From DATASD01 sp035276765 (GTDB lineage Bacteria > Patescibacteriota > Saccharimonadia > Saccharimonadales > UBA4665), in contig DATELH010000002.1 in the NCBI GenBank assembly GCA_035276765.1, positions 248,001-312,000 of the forward strand: a stretch of DNA of 64,000 nucleotides, given 5' to 3'. The position numbers and the translations under genes are program-made. Under the pieces are notes generated by a model. The model was not told where the DNA came from and did no database searches. It worked only from the letters and a program-made list of their open reading frames with translations. Numbering within the stretch: position 1 is the first letter of the stretch; the number at the start of each line of letters is the position of its first letter. Positions 50,533 through 59,333 of the stretch are shown one piece after another.

Positions 50533-51486
50533 CTATTCTGTTTGGGAGTCGGACGACGCGATGCTGACCGCAACTTTGCCTTTGACGCTTCCGGTTTCGA
50601 GTGCCTGGAAAGCCTGTTGCACTTGCTCGAGCGGAAATACTTTATCGACGTGAATCGTCACGGCGCCGTCCTCGATAAGCTTCGTGAGTGTGTCGAGCGA
50701 TTCTATTGAGGTTTGCGTCAGCTGATGGATAGCCGTTACGCCGTATTGATTCATGAGGTTTTCATTTGGCTGCTCAACCATCGAGACAATCATGCCGCCG
50801 CGATGCACCACTTTGAAAGAACGCTCGTACGTGGAACCGCCGACGGTGTCGTACACGGCATCAAAGTCGTGGAGCGCTTCAAAATTTTGAGTCTTGTAGT
50901 CGATTACTTCGTCGGCTCCAAGGCTGCGCACGTATGCAATGCCGTCACCGGTTGCTGTAGCTGCCACGTACGCACCCAAGTGTTTGGCGATTTGAATGGC
51001 GATTGTCCCGATGCCGCCCGCACCACCATGAATAAGGATTTTTTGACCGGCGTGCAATTGCATGTGCCCCATAATAACTTGCACGGCGCTCAAACCGGTG
51101 AGCGGCGCCACGGCGGCCGTTACGAAATCAACATTGCGCGGCATGCGGGCAACTTCACGGCCTTGGGTAACGGCGAACTCCGCGAGCGCGCCACTGTTGC
51201 GGGCGCTGGCCTGCGCCTGACCATACACATTGTCACCGCGCTTCAGGTGATCCACGCCGTCACCAACTTCTTGCACGATGCCCGCGAAGTCGCCGCCCAG
51301 CGTCACTGGCAACTGCATGCCAAGCAAATCCTTTACGGCGCCTTCGCGCACTCTTATATCCCACGGGTTGACCGAAGCGGCATGCACTTCAACCAAAACG
51401 CCACCCGGTTTCACACTGGGCTTTGCAACTTCCACTATTTGGATTTTGTCGGCGTGTCCGTACTCTGAAATCTGTGCTGCTTTCAT
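50533..51486 (-). CDS. MDR-superfamily quinone oxidoreductase/zinc-free alcohol dehydrogenase
   Basis: 317 residues. MKAAQISEYGHADKIQIVEV, VHAASVNPWDIRVREG and PVTLGGDFAGIVQEVGDGV form the GroES-like domain; ILIHGGAGGIGTIAIQIAKH is the nucleotide-binding Rossmann motif (NADPH type). The zinc-binding Cys/His residues of true alcohol dehydrogenases are missing, so a quinone- or enone-reducing role is likely. A good ribosome site GGAGGG precedes the ATG. Confidence 0.85.
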   Translation of the reverse strand: MKAAQISEYGHADKIQIVEVAKPSVKPGGVLVEVHAASVNPWDIRVREGAVKDLLGMQLPVTLGGDFAGIVQEVGDGVDHLKRGDNVYGQAQASARNSGALAEFAVTQGREVARMPRNVDFVTAAVAPLTGLSAVQVIMGHMQLHAGQKILIHGGAGGIGTIAIQIAKHLGAYVAATATGDGIAYVRSLGADEVIDYKTQNFEALHDFDAVYDTVGGSTYERSFKVVHRGGMIVSMVEQPNENLMNQYGVTAIHQLTQTSIESLDTLTKLIEDGAVTIHVDKVFPLEQVQQAFQALETGSVKGKVAVSIASSDSQTE

Positions 51487-51539
51487 ATCGTACCCTCCTT
51501 GTACTTACTATTGTATAGGAATGGGTTTGTGTGTACAGC

Positions 51540-51944
51540 TCAGGCGGCTGCTTCGATGCTTTCAAGCACCCAATCTGTCCGAAGCTTGCCCGCTTGGTGA
51601 AGCGCACGGACCTCTGCCAGCGCCAGCCACTTGGCATCGAGTAGTTCGTCGAGATTAGGCGTAAATTCGCCACCCGTAATGGTTGCTGTGTAAGCATGCG
51701 GCACCGGACGCGTAGCCTCGGTGTGATACACGGGCAATTTTGTATTGAGCTGCACAGTTAGACCAGTTTCTTCGAGGACTTCGCGGGCAGCGGCTGCTTC
51801 GATGCTTTCACCCACATCAACATGTCCAGCCGGCAAGTTCCAAAGGCCGTACACCTTGGGTATTTTTTCCTGGACAAGCAAGTATTTTCCATCTTGTTGC
51901 AGTACACAACCAGCAACTACGGCAACCATTTGTGAAGTGTTCAT
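51540..51944 (-). CDS. Nudix hydrolase
   Basis: 134 residues. Nudix box GHVDVGESIEAAAAREVLEE followed by TGL fits GX5EX7REUXEEXGU exactly, so metal-dependent hydrolysis of a nucleoside diphosphate linkage is expected; the substrate is unknown. The ATG at 51944 is preferred: minus-strand TATAGT (plus 51951-51956) ends 6 bases upstream, so earlier in-frame starts would not be transcribed. The last residues (ESIEAAA) repeat part of the Nudix box, encoded by an exact 21-base repeat. Confidence 0.85.
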   Translation of the reverse strand: MNTSQMVAVVAGCVLQQDGKYLLVQEKIPKVYGLWNLPAGHVDVGESIEAAAAREVLEETGLTVQLNTKLPVYHTEATRPVPHAYTATITGGEFTPNLDELLDAKWLALAEVRALHQAGKLRTDWVLESIEAAA

Positions 51945-51995
51945 GGGCTTACTATAGCAAAATATGGGCAGCACAGAAACATTAGGCGCATGCAG

Positions 51996-52625
51996 CTATT
52001 TGGAGAACAATGCGACTCGGGCGTTAAACGCCATATGGCAGGCAACACTTGATGCAAGGCCAAACTTCCGCGCGAGCCCCCATAATATGACACCGCCCAA
52101 CGTCTGTGGCGTAGGAATATTTTTCTTATCGTAGCCTTTCGGTGTAATGTTATGCACCTGTCCAAAGACGAACGAGCTAAGCGCCCCGCCAATAAATTCG
52201 GCGCGGGTGAATGTACGCGACTGGGTGCCGCGGGCCAAAACATCGGTCGCTGAGTCTGGCGGACGGTTGCCTTCGCGGTAACATGTGTCGACCAGCACTG
52301 AAGGTACGGCGCGGAAGATAGTTTCCTCTCGGATTGGACCGGCCACAACGACATCGAAAGCTTCGGCGCCTTTGGGCGTGTAACTATTTTGACAAGCAGC
52401 CGGGTTGGGGTCGTGCTCACAGGATTCTTTGATAACTTCACGGTAGCCAGCGTTGCCCACGGGCTCGTTCGCGACAGCATGCGTGGCCATACCGACCACT
52501 TCTGAGGCCACAGGCATAACTACCGCGCCAACTTCGGCACCAACGGCCACTCCGACCATGCTCCGCAAAAACGCGCGGCGTCCCATATCAACGCCTGGAT
52601 TTAAGTAGTTTGTTTCGTTCATCAT
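51996..52625 (-). CDS. CPBP (Abi/CAAX-protease-like) protein with RR-type N terminus
   Basis: 209 residues from the first ATG; an ATG at 52586 giving MGRRAFLRSMVGVAVGAEVG is an alternative because minus-strand TATCAT overlaps the first ATG. The three CPBP motifs are visible: EETIFRA (EExxxR), SSFVFGQVH (FxxxH) and HMAFN (HxxxN/D). Such proteins are normally membrane proteases with 4-8 helices; this one is unusually hydrophilic and has a twin-arginine-like GRRAFLR start. It may therefore be exported or attached by a single segment. Confidence 0.65.
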   Translation of the reverse strand: MMNETNYLNPGVDMGRRAFLRSMVGVAVGAEVGAVVMPVASEVVGMATHAVANEPVGNAGYREVIKESCEHDPNPAACQNSYTPKGAEAFDVVVAGPIREETIFRAVPSVLVDTCYREGNRPPDSATDVLARGTQSRTFTRAEFIGGALSSFVFGQVHNITPKGYDKKNIPTPQTLGGVILWGLARKFGLASSVACHMAFNARVALFSK

Positions 52626-52664
52626 GATAACATGGCACGCTTAAACTCTCGCGTCAATACCTGC

Positions 52665-53174
52665 CTATAACGGACGTAAATTATCGAACAGGGTTTTCCA
52701 CTCAGTATTGTCGAGGTTTTGGAAAGCATGGGCCAAAACGAGCACGCCTTTGGTGTTCGCCCACGCTACCGTCTGGTTTTGCAAGCCGTCGGGCTTGGTG
52801 AGGTCAACATCGCCATTTGTGGTAGTAAAGTGCGCATAATTGTGCGCTTGGTTGAGCTTAAAAGAGTAGGTGCCCGCTTCGTTGAAGATGCTCGGCGTTG
52901 GCTGCTCAGTGATGACCACCTTTTTGCCCGACAACCGCACTGCGTATGAAAGGCCGCCGCTGGCTTCGTCGTAACTGAGGCTCGCGCGCTGCACCGCAAG
53001 GTTCGGCACGTTCTGTTGCGGATACAACACCGCGAAGCCCAGCTTATGCTTTATAGAGGAGGGGATTGGCCCGGCGTGCGCCTTGAGGTACCAGGCAAGA
53101 CCTGCCAAACTTCCGAGCACAACAGCTACCGCAACAATAACAATTGTCTTGTGTCGCACCGTTAATCGCCCCAC
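52665..53174 (-). CDS. Single-pass membrane-anchored extracellular protein
   Basis: 169 residues. Basic start, one hydrophobic segment (IVIVAVAVVLGSLAGLAWYL), then an exported domain of strands (FAVLYPQQNVPNLAVQRASL and on). No motif identified. The GTG at 53174 overlaps the end of the upstream gene; a GTG at 53159, two bases after that gene's stop, is equally possible. Cotranscription with the surface-protein gene suggests a cell-envelope role. Confidence 0.6.
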   Translation of the reverse strand: MGRLTVRHKTIVIVAVAVVLGSLAGLAWYLKAHAGPIPSSIKHKLGFAVLYPQQNVPNLAVQRASLSYDEASGGLSYAVRLSGKKVVITEQPTPSIFNEAGTYSFKLNQAHNYAHFTTTNGDVDLTKPDGLQNQTVAWANTKGVLVLAHAFQNLDNTEWKTLFDNLRPL

Positions 53175-54793
53175 TTAATCTGGGTTAAAATCGAGCCCTG
53201 ACAGGACGCCGCCGACGGTGTCGTGCAGGCGCCAAACGCCGTGAGACCTACGCCCAAATATAAGCTTGGCAGGGTGAGCGTCGTCGAAGCAGTAGTCACC
53301 GTAGTGGCATACCCAGCCGTGGTACCTGTTTGGATATAGTTGTAAGCAGTGGTCGTGCCAGCCAGCGTTTCGACCTCGACCGGGCCATCGGTGACCATAA
53401 TGGCATTCGGCCCGCCAGAAGACCATGCCGCCGTGCTGCCAACTGCAACCACGCCAGCCACGCCTTTGGTAGCGGCAGTGGCAGTAGTGGTGACTTTGGT
53501 GGTGTCACCGGTGGTAGTAATAACCAGCCAGCCCGGCGCTACGGCAACCGACGTGTTCACAAACTCCTTTATACTGTTTGTAAATACGCGCGTATCCGAA
53601 ACCTGGGCAATCGTATTGGCTACTGTGGCACTGTTCTTTATGGTGGCGATGCAAAGCACCGGATTATTTGCGTTAAAGGCTGGCAGGTTTGCGGTTTCGG
53701 TGGTGCTGGGCGAGGTAAACCACGTGGTGGCGTTGGTGAGCGGCCCGGTAGGACTGCTGCCATTATAGTAACAGAGGTGCGTAAAGGTGTTGATCGCCAT
53801 AGCCGGCAGGGTGATGGTTACGGCCGATTGCACAATTTTGCGCCCACCTGAATACACACTGCACGCTTGCACGGCCACTGAAGTAGCGCTTGCCCAAGAA
53901 ACCTTGCAGGGGCCAGAAACGTTGGCGGTAGCTGTCGATTGCAGGTCGCCTGGGTTACTGCCGGAGTCCGGCACAACGCCAAACAGCATAATGCCAAGCC
54001 CGGCCGTTGTGGCTAAATCTTCCCAGCCCCCATTAATGCACGTGCGAATGGCGTTCGTGGTGGTGTTAAAGTACAGCGCACCTTGGTTGGTAGAGGTTGT
54101 GCAGCTCGCTGCCTCTGTAAAAGTCGAAACCGAGTTAAGCTGCAATAAGTGCTGCGTGGTGTTGGCCACCGAAGCCGAGCCAACCAGCACTGTCGGAGCA
54201 TTGGTAACGCCCAACACTACGTTGCCGGTGCCGCCGCTGTCGATGTTCAAAGTTTGCCCTGAGGCCGACGTAATGCTCGCCGTCGACGCAGCACTAAAGG
54301 TCAGCGCCGAGCTACTCAAAGTGTTGCCGTTATACGTGCCGGAGTTAGTAATGCCAGTGGTCGTAACCGCGCCAGCGCTGTTCACCTGAAAATTGCCAGT
54401 TGAACCGCCCACCGCGAGCAACGAACCGGCATTGCTGCTCGTGCCAACTCCAAAGTTGCCGCCGCTCGTAAATGTCGCCACCGTGGTGCCGCTCGTGAGA
54501 AAGCTCAAGGCGTTGGCGTCTTTCGTGCCAACATTGAGCGTGCCGCCCAAGCTATTACCGCCGCTAATCAGCAAAGTGCCGCTGCTGTTTGGAATCGTGA
54601 CCGAGTTGTTCGCCGTGGGAGTCGCGAAAAGCAAAGTGCTGGCGTTGCCGCCCGAGTTCGCCACAAGCTGTGTCGCCGTAAAGGCATAGGGCACCGAGGT
54701 AAGCCGCATGTACGGCGTCATTTCGCCGTCGCCGCCGCAGTTACTTTGGAAACTTGTCGTTACCGTGCACGAAGCAGTGTTACCGACTTGCAT
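53162..54793 (-). CDS. Fibre/adhesin-like surface protein, 5' end lost
   Basis: 543 residues from the first ATG, extremely rich in Thr, Ser, Ala, Gly and Asn, with short repeated strands typical of tail-fibre-like beta-helix proteins seen in CPR genomes. MTPYMRLTSVPYAFTATQLV is the usual module after an N-terminal domain. That domain and a signal peptide are missing: the frame stays open upstream (QSASACSFAGGSCQTYTNAG and on) to a stop at 54887-54889, without a start. I judge the gene as 5'-truncated. If it were expressed from 54793, it could not be exported by a normal signal. Confidence 0.65.
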   Translation of the reverse strand: MQVGNTASCTVTTSFQSNCGGDGEMTPYMRLTSVPYAFTATQLVANSGGNASTLLFATPTANNSVTIPNSSGTLLISGGNSLGGTLNVGTKDANALSFLTSGTTVATFTSGGNFGVGTSSNAGSLLAVGGSTGNFQVNSAGAVTTTGITNSGTYNGNTLSSSALTFSAASTASITSASGQTLNIDSGGTGNVVLGVTNAPTVLVGSASVANTTQHLLQLNSVSTFTEAASCTTSTNQGALYFNTTTNAIRTCINGGWEDLATTAGLGIMLFGVVPDSGSNPGDLQSTATANVSGPCKVSWASATSVAVQACSVYSGGRKIVQSAVTITLPAMAINTFTHLCYYNGSSPTGPLTNATTWFTSPSTTETANLPAFNANNPVLCIATIKNSATVANTIAQVSDTRVFTNSIKEFVNTSVAVAPGWLVITTTGDTTKVTTTATAATKGVAGVVAVGSTAAWSSGGPNAIMVTDGPVEVETLAGTTTAYNYIQTGTTAGYATTVTTASTTLTLPSLYLGVGLTAFGACTTPSAASCQGSILTQIKWGD

Positions 54794-54842
54794 CGAAAGG
54801 TACAGCGTGTCGTTCGCCCAGGGAACGCCAGCGTTCGTGTAG

Positions 54843-55046
54843 GTTTGGCACGAGCCGCCCGCAAAAGAACACGCAGAAGCCGATTGCTACGCCGGTCAAG
54901 AACTTGTGGCGATCGACCCTGGCGCCGTGCCAACAGTCGAACAAATACTCCAACGATTTCCAGCCGACGGCGACGACAGCCCCCACGGCTCGCCCCAACA
55001 GCGTATCGAGCATTTCGTTGCTGGCGCCGTCGGAAAAGTTTGTTAA
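54843..55046 (+). pseudogene. C-terminal fragment of an unidentified plus-strand gene
   Basis: An open stretch of 67 codons without start after a stop at 54840-54842. It reads DCYAGQELVAIDPGAVPTVE and ends RIEHFVAGAVGKVC. Third positions are GC-rich (GCC, GAC, GGC), as in real genes here, and the antisense frames are less convincing. It overlaps the open 5' extension of the truncated surface-protein frame. Both genes seem to have lost their 5' ends at the same place. Confidence 0.5.
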
Positions 55047-55108
55047 CTATTTAATACTCGTCTAAAAATACTTGGCGGGTGACGGGGAATATTTTATTAT
55101 GAACCTCT

Positions 55109-56266
55109 ATGAGTAATCTGGAGGCACCCCAGCCAAACTATCCGTTTAATTTTCAAGCAGTGCAAGCACATGGCCATGCTGCCATTGAGCTGAGCATGAA
55201 AATTACCGAGCAAAATAATCAATTTCTCGAGGACTTGCCGCTAATCGAAGATACTGAAATACACGACCTGTTGCATTACGAGCTGTATGCCGACCAGCAA
55301 GCGGCGTTCGCCGAGCGCAACGCGCGGCTGAGCCGCATCCCGCAAAACCTCATCACTACCACACTCGACAAGACAACACGGCAACTCAATAAACGGCTTG
55401 ATGCCTTTGAGGCGATACAGGCAGAGGTTGCAACCATTGAGGCGAACATTGAAGCCAAGCATATCAACAAGATTGCCGCCGAGATTATACTCGGCCGCGA
55501 CTCAGAACTCTTGCAAGCGGCGTTCGACACGCACGCCGAACGGGCAGAACGTCGCATCCGGCAAGTTAGTGAACGCGATGGCGGCTTTGCTTTTGGAGAG
55601 TTTGCCATGCTTGCAGCTAAGGTTGAGCAACTTAGCTCCTTGTACTTGCCAAACCGGAAAGCACAGGCGCCATCCGATCCTGTTGTGCCCGCCCCAACAA
55701 ACATGCCAGCTGCGCTGCAAAGCCAGCCATCTGCGTCTGTCGCAACTGAAGTGTCTCAGCCACAAGTTGTACCTCCTGAAGCCAAGCGCGTTGCCTTTTC
55801 CGCACAAGCCGAGCCCGATATAACGCCTGCTCACGGTTCACTCGCCGTACCCACGAACATCTTTCGAGAACCCGATCAAAGCTTCGCTGTCCTTGGCAAG
55901 AACGTACTGCCCCAAAAACGCACTGTCGCCCAACGAATTGCAGCGGTCTTGCTAGCCCAACCGGGCGAAACCCATAACACTCAGAGTCTTGCTGTCGCCA
56001 TTTACGGCCCCGAAGATGCCAGCCGCGCCGATAAAAGTGGCGGCATACGGGCACGCGGCGTGGGTGCCGCACTGAGCAAGGCTCGCACCATCGAAACGAT
56101 CAAGGCCGAACTTAACGGCCACGAGCTGCAAGTTGGCCGCCAGCTCATGCATCCCGAAAATGCTCGGCCAGGCAAAAAGGCTATGCTGCGTACTTTAATC
56201 CGCATCCTCCCGCCCAATTTCATCGAGAACCAACCCATTCCGCATACTACATGGGAGTTTGTGTAA
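55109..56266 (+). CDS. Unknown protein with coiled-coil and C-terminal winged-helix-like domain
   Basis: 385 residues. N-terminal half helical with coiled-coil potential (TTRQLNKRLDAFEAIQAEVA), a proline-rich linker (about 200-265), then a C-terminal domain: VAQRIAAVLLAQPGETHNTQ, SLAVAIYGPEDASRADKSGG, VGAALSKARTIETIKAELNG. The last resembles winged-helix DNA-binding domains of response-regulator type. TATTAT (55095-55100) lies 8 bases before the ATG. First of three genes on one strand with small gaps. Regulatory or nucleoid-associated function is an inference. Confidence 0.55.
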   Translation: MSNLEAPQPNYPFNFQAVQAHGHAAIELSMKITEQNNQFLEDLPLIEDTEIHDLLHYELYADQQAAFAERNARLSRIPQNLITTTLDKTTRQLNKRLDAFEAIQAEVATIEANIEAKHINKIAAEIILGRDSELLQAAFDTHAERAERRIRQVSERDGGFAFGEFAMLAAKVEQLSSLYLPNRKAQAPSDPVVPAPTNMPAALQSQPSASVATEVSQPQVVPPEAKRVAFSAQAEPDITPAHGSLAVPTNIFREPDQSFAVLGKNVLPQKRTVAQRIAAVLLAQPGETHNTQSLAVAIYGPEDASRADKSGGIRARGVGAALSKARTIETIKAELNGHELQVGRQLMHPENARPGKKAMLRTLIRILPPNFIENQPIPHTTWEFV

Positions 56267-56284
56267 CCAGAAAGGAGCGTTCCA

Positions 56285-57619
56285 ATGGAGCTGCCACGAG
56301 CACTCGACCCGACCCATCCGGCATTTTACAATCGGATCGCCCGTGACGCCGAAAACCATCCCGAGGAAAACCTTGCTTATGGCATACAAGCCCTGCAAGA
56401 CCTGGGTCTATTCGACGAAGAACAGGCAGCCGAGATGGGCCGTAACGTTGCAACCCAACAAGCAGTAAGGCAAATCTGTATTGATATGAGCGCAGGCGAC
56501 CCAGAAGCCAGCTTTCGTTTCTTTCAGGAAATCGACTTACTTGCACCTGAGACATTCGAGATGCTCGAAAAAGTTATCGGCGGGGCCGGGGCACTCGTCA
56601 GCTTAGCAAATCAGCTCGACGACGAAGAACGGGCACGGCAAGACGCCGGGGAAGAACAAAAACCGTCCGTCCAAACGCCAATCGGCGATTACGTCCGTGC
56701 CCAAGGTACAGCGCCCATAGAAGCCACCATACGGTGGAGCGCGGTGAGCAATGGCATTTTGATCGAAACGGGCAGTGTGCTCGACTTTGTGAGCCTAACC
56801 GTCGGGGAGGCTTTGAGCCCAGTCGCTAGGGACATCTTATACCAAGAAGTTAGTAGCGGCGGCGATGCCAGGCACGAATTAATCGTCACACGAGCAATCA
56901 CACAGATACTCGGGCATCCCGACGTCCACATCCGGGGAAAACTGCCGGGCGACACTACACTGCGGCTTGCACGCACCTATGCGCAGTGGCGCGAAGCCAC
57001 AAGTCTCGTTCGTCGGGCACTTACGCCACCGGAAACACCAGAATTGATCGACCCATCTATTGGAAAGCAAATCGTTGCGGGAGTCCTCCACGAAAAACTT
57101 CAAGAAAAAGTTACAAGGTCTACCGACGAAACACATATCTTTCGGCCGTCTTGGAGTCAATTACAAAAAGCCGGCCTGCGGCAATTTACCACCGAGCTCC
57201 TGCGGCCAGACAAACCGGAAGCCGATACAATACCGATTGCCAATCCTGCCGAAGCCAAGCGCCTGACAGGTGTCCTATATGTACTCGGACAGCTCGGCCA
57301 GGGCGAACCCGTCGCTATGCGCCAAGCGTTCGACAAGCTCATCACGAGCGAGCAACAAACCAAGGACAGCATGGAGGTAGCCCGACGAATCTTGCAAGCA
57401 TCGCCAACCACCATGCCAGAATGGCAACCAGTTATGAAAGATCTTGATCTGTTGCTTGCCCATTGGGGTGCAGTGCAGGCAGCCATCGGAAAACATTGGC
57501 CAGCCAACAAAGATGTATTCAAGTCTGTAGCCGCGGTTTCGCGCGCCCTGCATGCCTATCACGAGCGAAGAGCAATGCTATCCGAAACAGGCGAAACACC
57601 AGATGGCACCCGAAGCTAA
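56285..57619 (+). CDS. Unknown helical protein, 444 residues
   Basis: Not recognised. Almost entirely helical, acidic at the N terminus (NPEENLAYG-like region, FDEEQAAEMGRNVATQQAVR), with no membrane segment or nucleotide-binding motif. A central region TIRWSAVSNGILIETGSVLD is strand-rich. AAAGGAG at 56270-56276 provides a good ribosome site. Middle gene of the 55109-58910 unit. It overlaps the following gene by 17 bases. Confidence 0.55.
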   Translation: MELPRALDPTHPAFYNRIARDAENHPEENLAYGIQALQDLGLFDEEQAAEMGRNVATQQAVRQICIDMSAGDPEASFRFFQEIDLLAPETFEMLEKVIGGAGALVSLANQLDDEERARQDAGEEQKPSVQTPIGDYVRAQGTAPIEATIRWSAVSNGILIETGSVLDFVSLTVGEALSPVARDILYQEVSSGGDARHELIVTRAITQILGHPDVHIRGKLPGDTTLRLARTYAQWREATSLVRRALTPPETPELIDPSIGKQIVAGVLHEKLQEKVTRSTDETHIFRPSWSQLQKAGLRQFTTELLRPDKPEADTIPIANPAEAKRLTGVLYVLGQLGQGEPVAMRQAFDKLITSEQQTKDSMEVARRILQASPTTMPEWQPVMKDLDLLLAHWGAVQAAIGKHWPANKDVFKSVAAVSRALHAYHERRAMLSETGETPDGTRS

Positions 57620-58910
57620 TATACCGCACAGGGTTCTCTCGAATCGAGAAGTCGGCACATTGCTCGATTATGTAGGGAACCACGAGGGTAAGACCGCTGT
57701 GGCTGCGATCATGCTCAGCGAGCCTTCAACGCAATTCAACGCCACAGACCTACAGAATGCGGTGTACGACAGCCAAGACGAAGACGACGGCTGGGTGCCA
57801 AAGAGACCTATTTTCGGCAATTACTGCACGAGGAGCCTCGTGCCGAGCGGTATAGTAGTGCAGGAAGGCGAGTGGTACCAGGCCGAAGCATCGCCAGCCC
57901 TTCCGCAAAGGTTGGCATTTTGCGGCAGTATCTTAGGCTGGAGTTTGGAATTTCCTGAAATATCCGTGCAAAAAGTTTTTGGACAAAGCGCGTCGGCACA
58001 TAGCAGACGCGCGCCAGCACTGCGTTACGAAATTTTCAAGTATATCGCAAACAACCCTGACACCGAGCTGTCGTATGGCGACGTATGGCATGGCATGGGC
58101 CAGCCGGAGCACTTCACCCGGGGCGTTATGAACCGGAACATCGGCGTGTTGGCACTGCAAGGTTTGCTCGAAGCGCACGTGCTGGATGTCGCCACCGATG
58201 TACGAGTACAAATTGTCGACCCCACGTTTCGCCAGGGCAGGGTACCATTCCAAGAGCTTGAGGCCGAAACGCGCAACACCTACAAAGCCATCAACACCTT
58301 GTGGGAAAGCGGCCAACGGGTGATGGGTTTTGACGACCTCTATCAGCAAATAATTGCACTCGACCCGCAATCAGACCCGGCAAAAGTCCGCCACTTGTGG
58401 TGTGCCATGTCCGACGGCGCTCTGAACTTTCCCGGCCTTAAACGGGTGGAACGGGCAATCCAAGATCGGAAGAAACTGAGCGTTGTGCGGCTTGGTGCCG
58501 ACCATGCCGAAGCGATCACGGCACTGCTCGATCGGCTGCAAGTGCTCCAGACAGAACCCGAAAGTATCGCCGAAGTGGCAGCCAGCGCCATTGCCATATG
58601 CAACGACCGTGCGGCCATGACCACCATTTTTGCGAAGGCCAAACATTTTTCAGCGTGCCGCGCCATTCAAGAGGAGCACCCAGAACGAACCAAAGTGCGT
58701 ATTCTCGAACTCCTTGGTGAAACCGGACCGCTCAGCACCAAAGACATTGCACAAAAATTGCAACCCGAGAGACGTTCTCTCGACCTGTCCGTTGTGCGCC
58801 GGTTCATAAACAACCTTGTCGCGCAGGGGAAAGTGGTGCGTGAAGACATCCCAATGTCAACCGCCGCAACGCGCGTAGTGAGGACGTACCGCCTTCCGCC
58901 AGAAGCCTAG
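57603..58910 (+). CDS. Multi-winged-helix DNA-binding-like protein
   Basis: 435 residues from the ATG at 57603 (17-base overlap with the gene before); an ATG at 57552 would overlap by 68. Several helix-turn-helix-like blocks can be seen: YEIFKYIANNPDTELSYGDV, TYKAINTLWESGQRVMGFDD, and at the end RILELLGETGPLSTKDIAQK with VVRRFINNLVAQGKVVRED. This arrangement is like archaeal/CPR multi-wHTH proteins. No enzymatic motif. With its two neighbours it could form a DNA-associated complex; this is a guess. Confidence 0.55.
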   Translation: MAPEANIPHRVLSNREVGTLLDYVGNHEGKTAVAAIMLSEPSTQFNATDLQNAVYDSQDEDDGWVPKRPIFGNYCTRSLVPSGIVVQEGEWYQAEASPALPQRLAFCGSILGWSLEFPEISVQKVFGQSASAHSRRAPALRYEIFKYIANNPDTELSYGDVWHGMGQPEHFTRGVMNRNIGVLALQGLLEAHVLDVATDVRVQIVDPTFRQGRVPFQELEAETRNTYKAINTLWESGQRVMGFDDLYQQIIALDPQSDPAKVRHLWCAMSDGALNFPGLKRVERAIQDRKKLSVVRLGADHAEAITALLDRLQVLQTEPESIAEVAASAIAICNDRAAMTTIFAKAKHFSACRAIQEEHPERTKVRILELLGETGPLSTKDIAQKLQPERRSLDLSVVRRFINNLVAQGKVVREDIPMSTAATRVVRTYRLPPEA

Positions 58911-58942
58911 CAGTCGCCAGGCAACTGCTGTATTATGGCTTT

Positions 58943-59329
58943 ATGCTAACTTGTGAATTACCCCGAACAGAGACCACCGAAACCGAGCCGCCTTATTTGC
59001 CGCCCGTCGATCCTCCTGAAGATTTTGGCGAAAGGGACTGGGGCGAGGGCGAGCTTCCACAGCGCATAAATGTCGCCATCAACGCCGATGAGTGGAGAGC
59101 GTTTTCTTCTGCGATGGAGCAAGCAGGAGTTGACGTCGGCGCACTCTTTTCTGGCAAACTCACCAAAGACAAAATCACCGGCGAAGAAACAGCCGAGGCG
59201 TGGCAGCTCGATGCAGCCTTCCACTTGCTCGCAAAAATTGGCAACATCGCCTACACAGCGGCAAAAATAGACGGAGAGCAACTTTTACTTGTTACGCCAA
59301 CCCAAACTCGCGAGGTTATCATACTTTAA
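58943..59329 (+). CDS. Hypothetical protein, 128 residues
   Basis: Not recognised. An acidic/proline-rich start (TETEPPYLPPVDPPEDFGER) is followed by a small alpha/beta domain, RINVAINADEWRAFSSAMEQ and on. TATTAT (58931-58936) ends 6 bases before the ATG, so a leaderless transcript is predicted. The stop is 4 bases before the next gene. Confidence 0.5.
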   Translation: MLTCELPRTETTETEPPYLPPVDPPEDFGERDWGEGELPQRINVAINADEWRAFSSAMEQAGVDVGALFSGKLTKDKITGEETAEAWQLDAAFHLLAKIGNIAYTAAKIDGEQLLLVTPTQTREVIIL

Positions 59330-59333
59330 TAAC

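Noticed and set aside
54780..55013. Minus-strand frame starting MLDTLLGRAVGAVVAVGW as a possible N terminus of the surface protein by frameshift
   Set aside because: It has no clear signal peptide followed by a fibre-type N-terminal domain, and the region is better explained by the plus-strand fragment with typical third-position bias.
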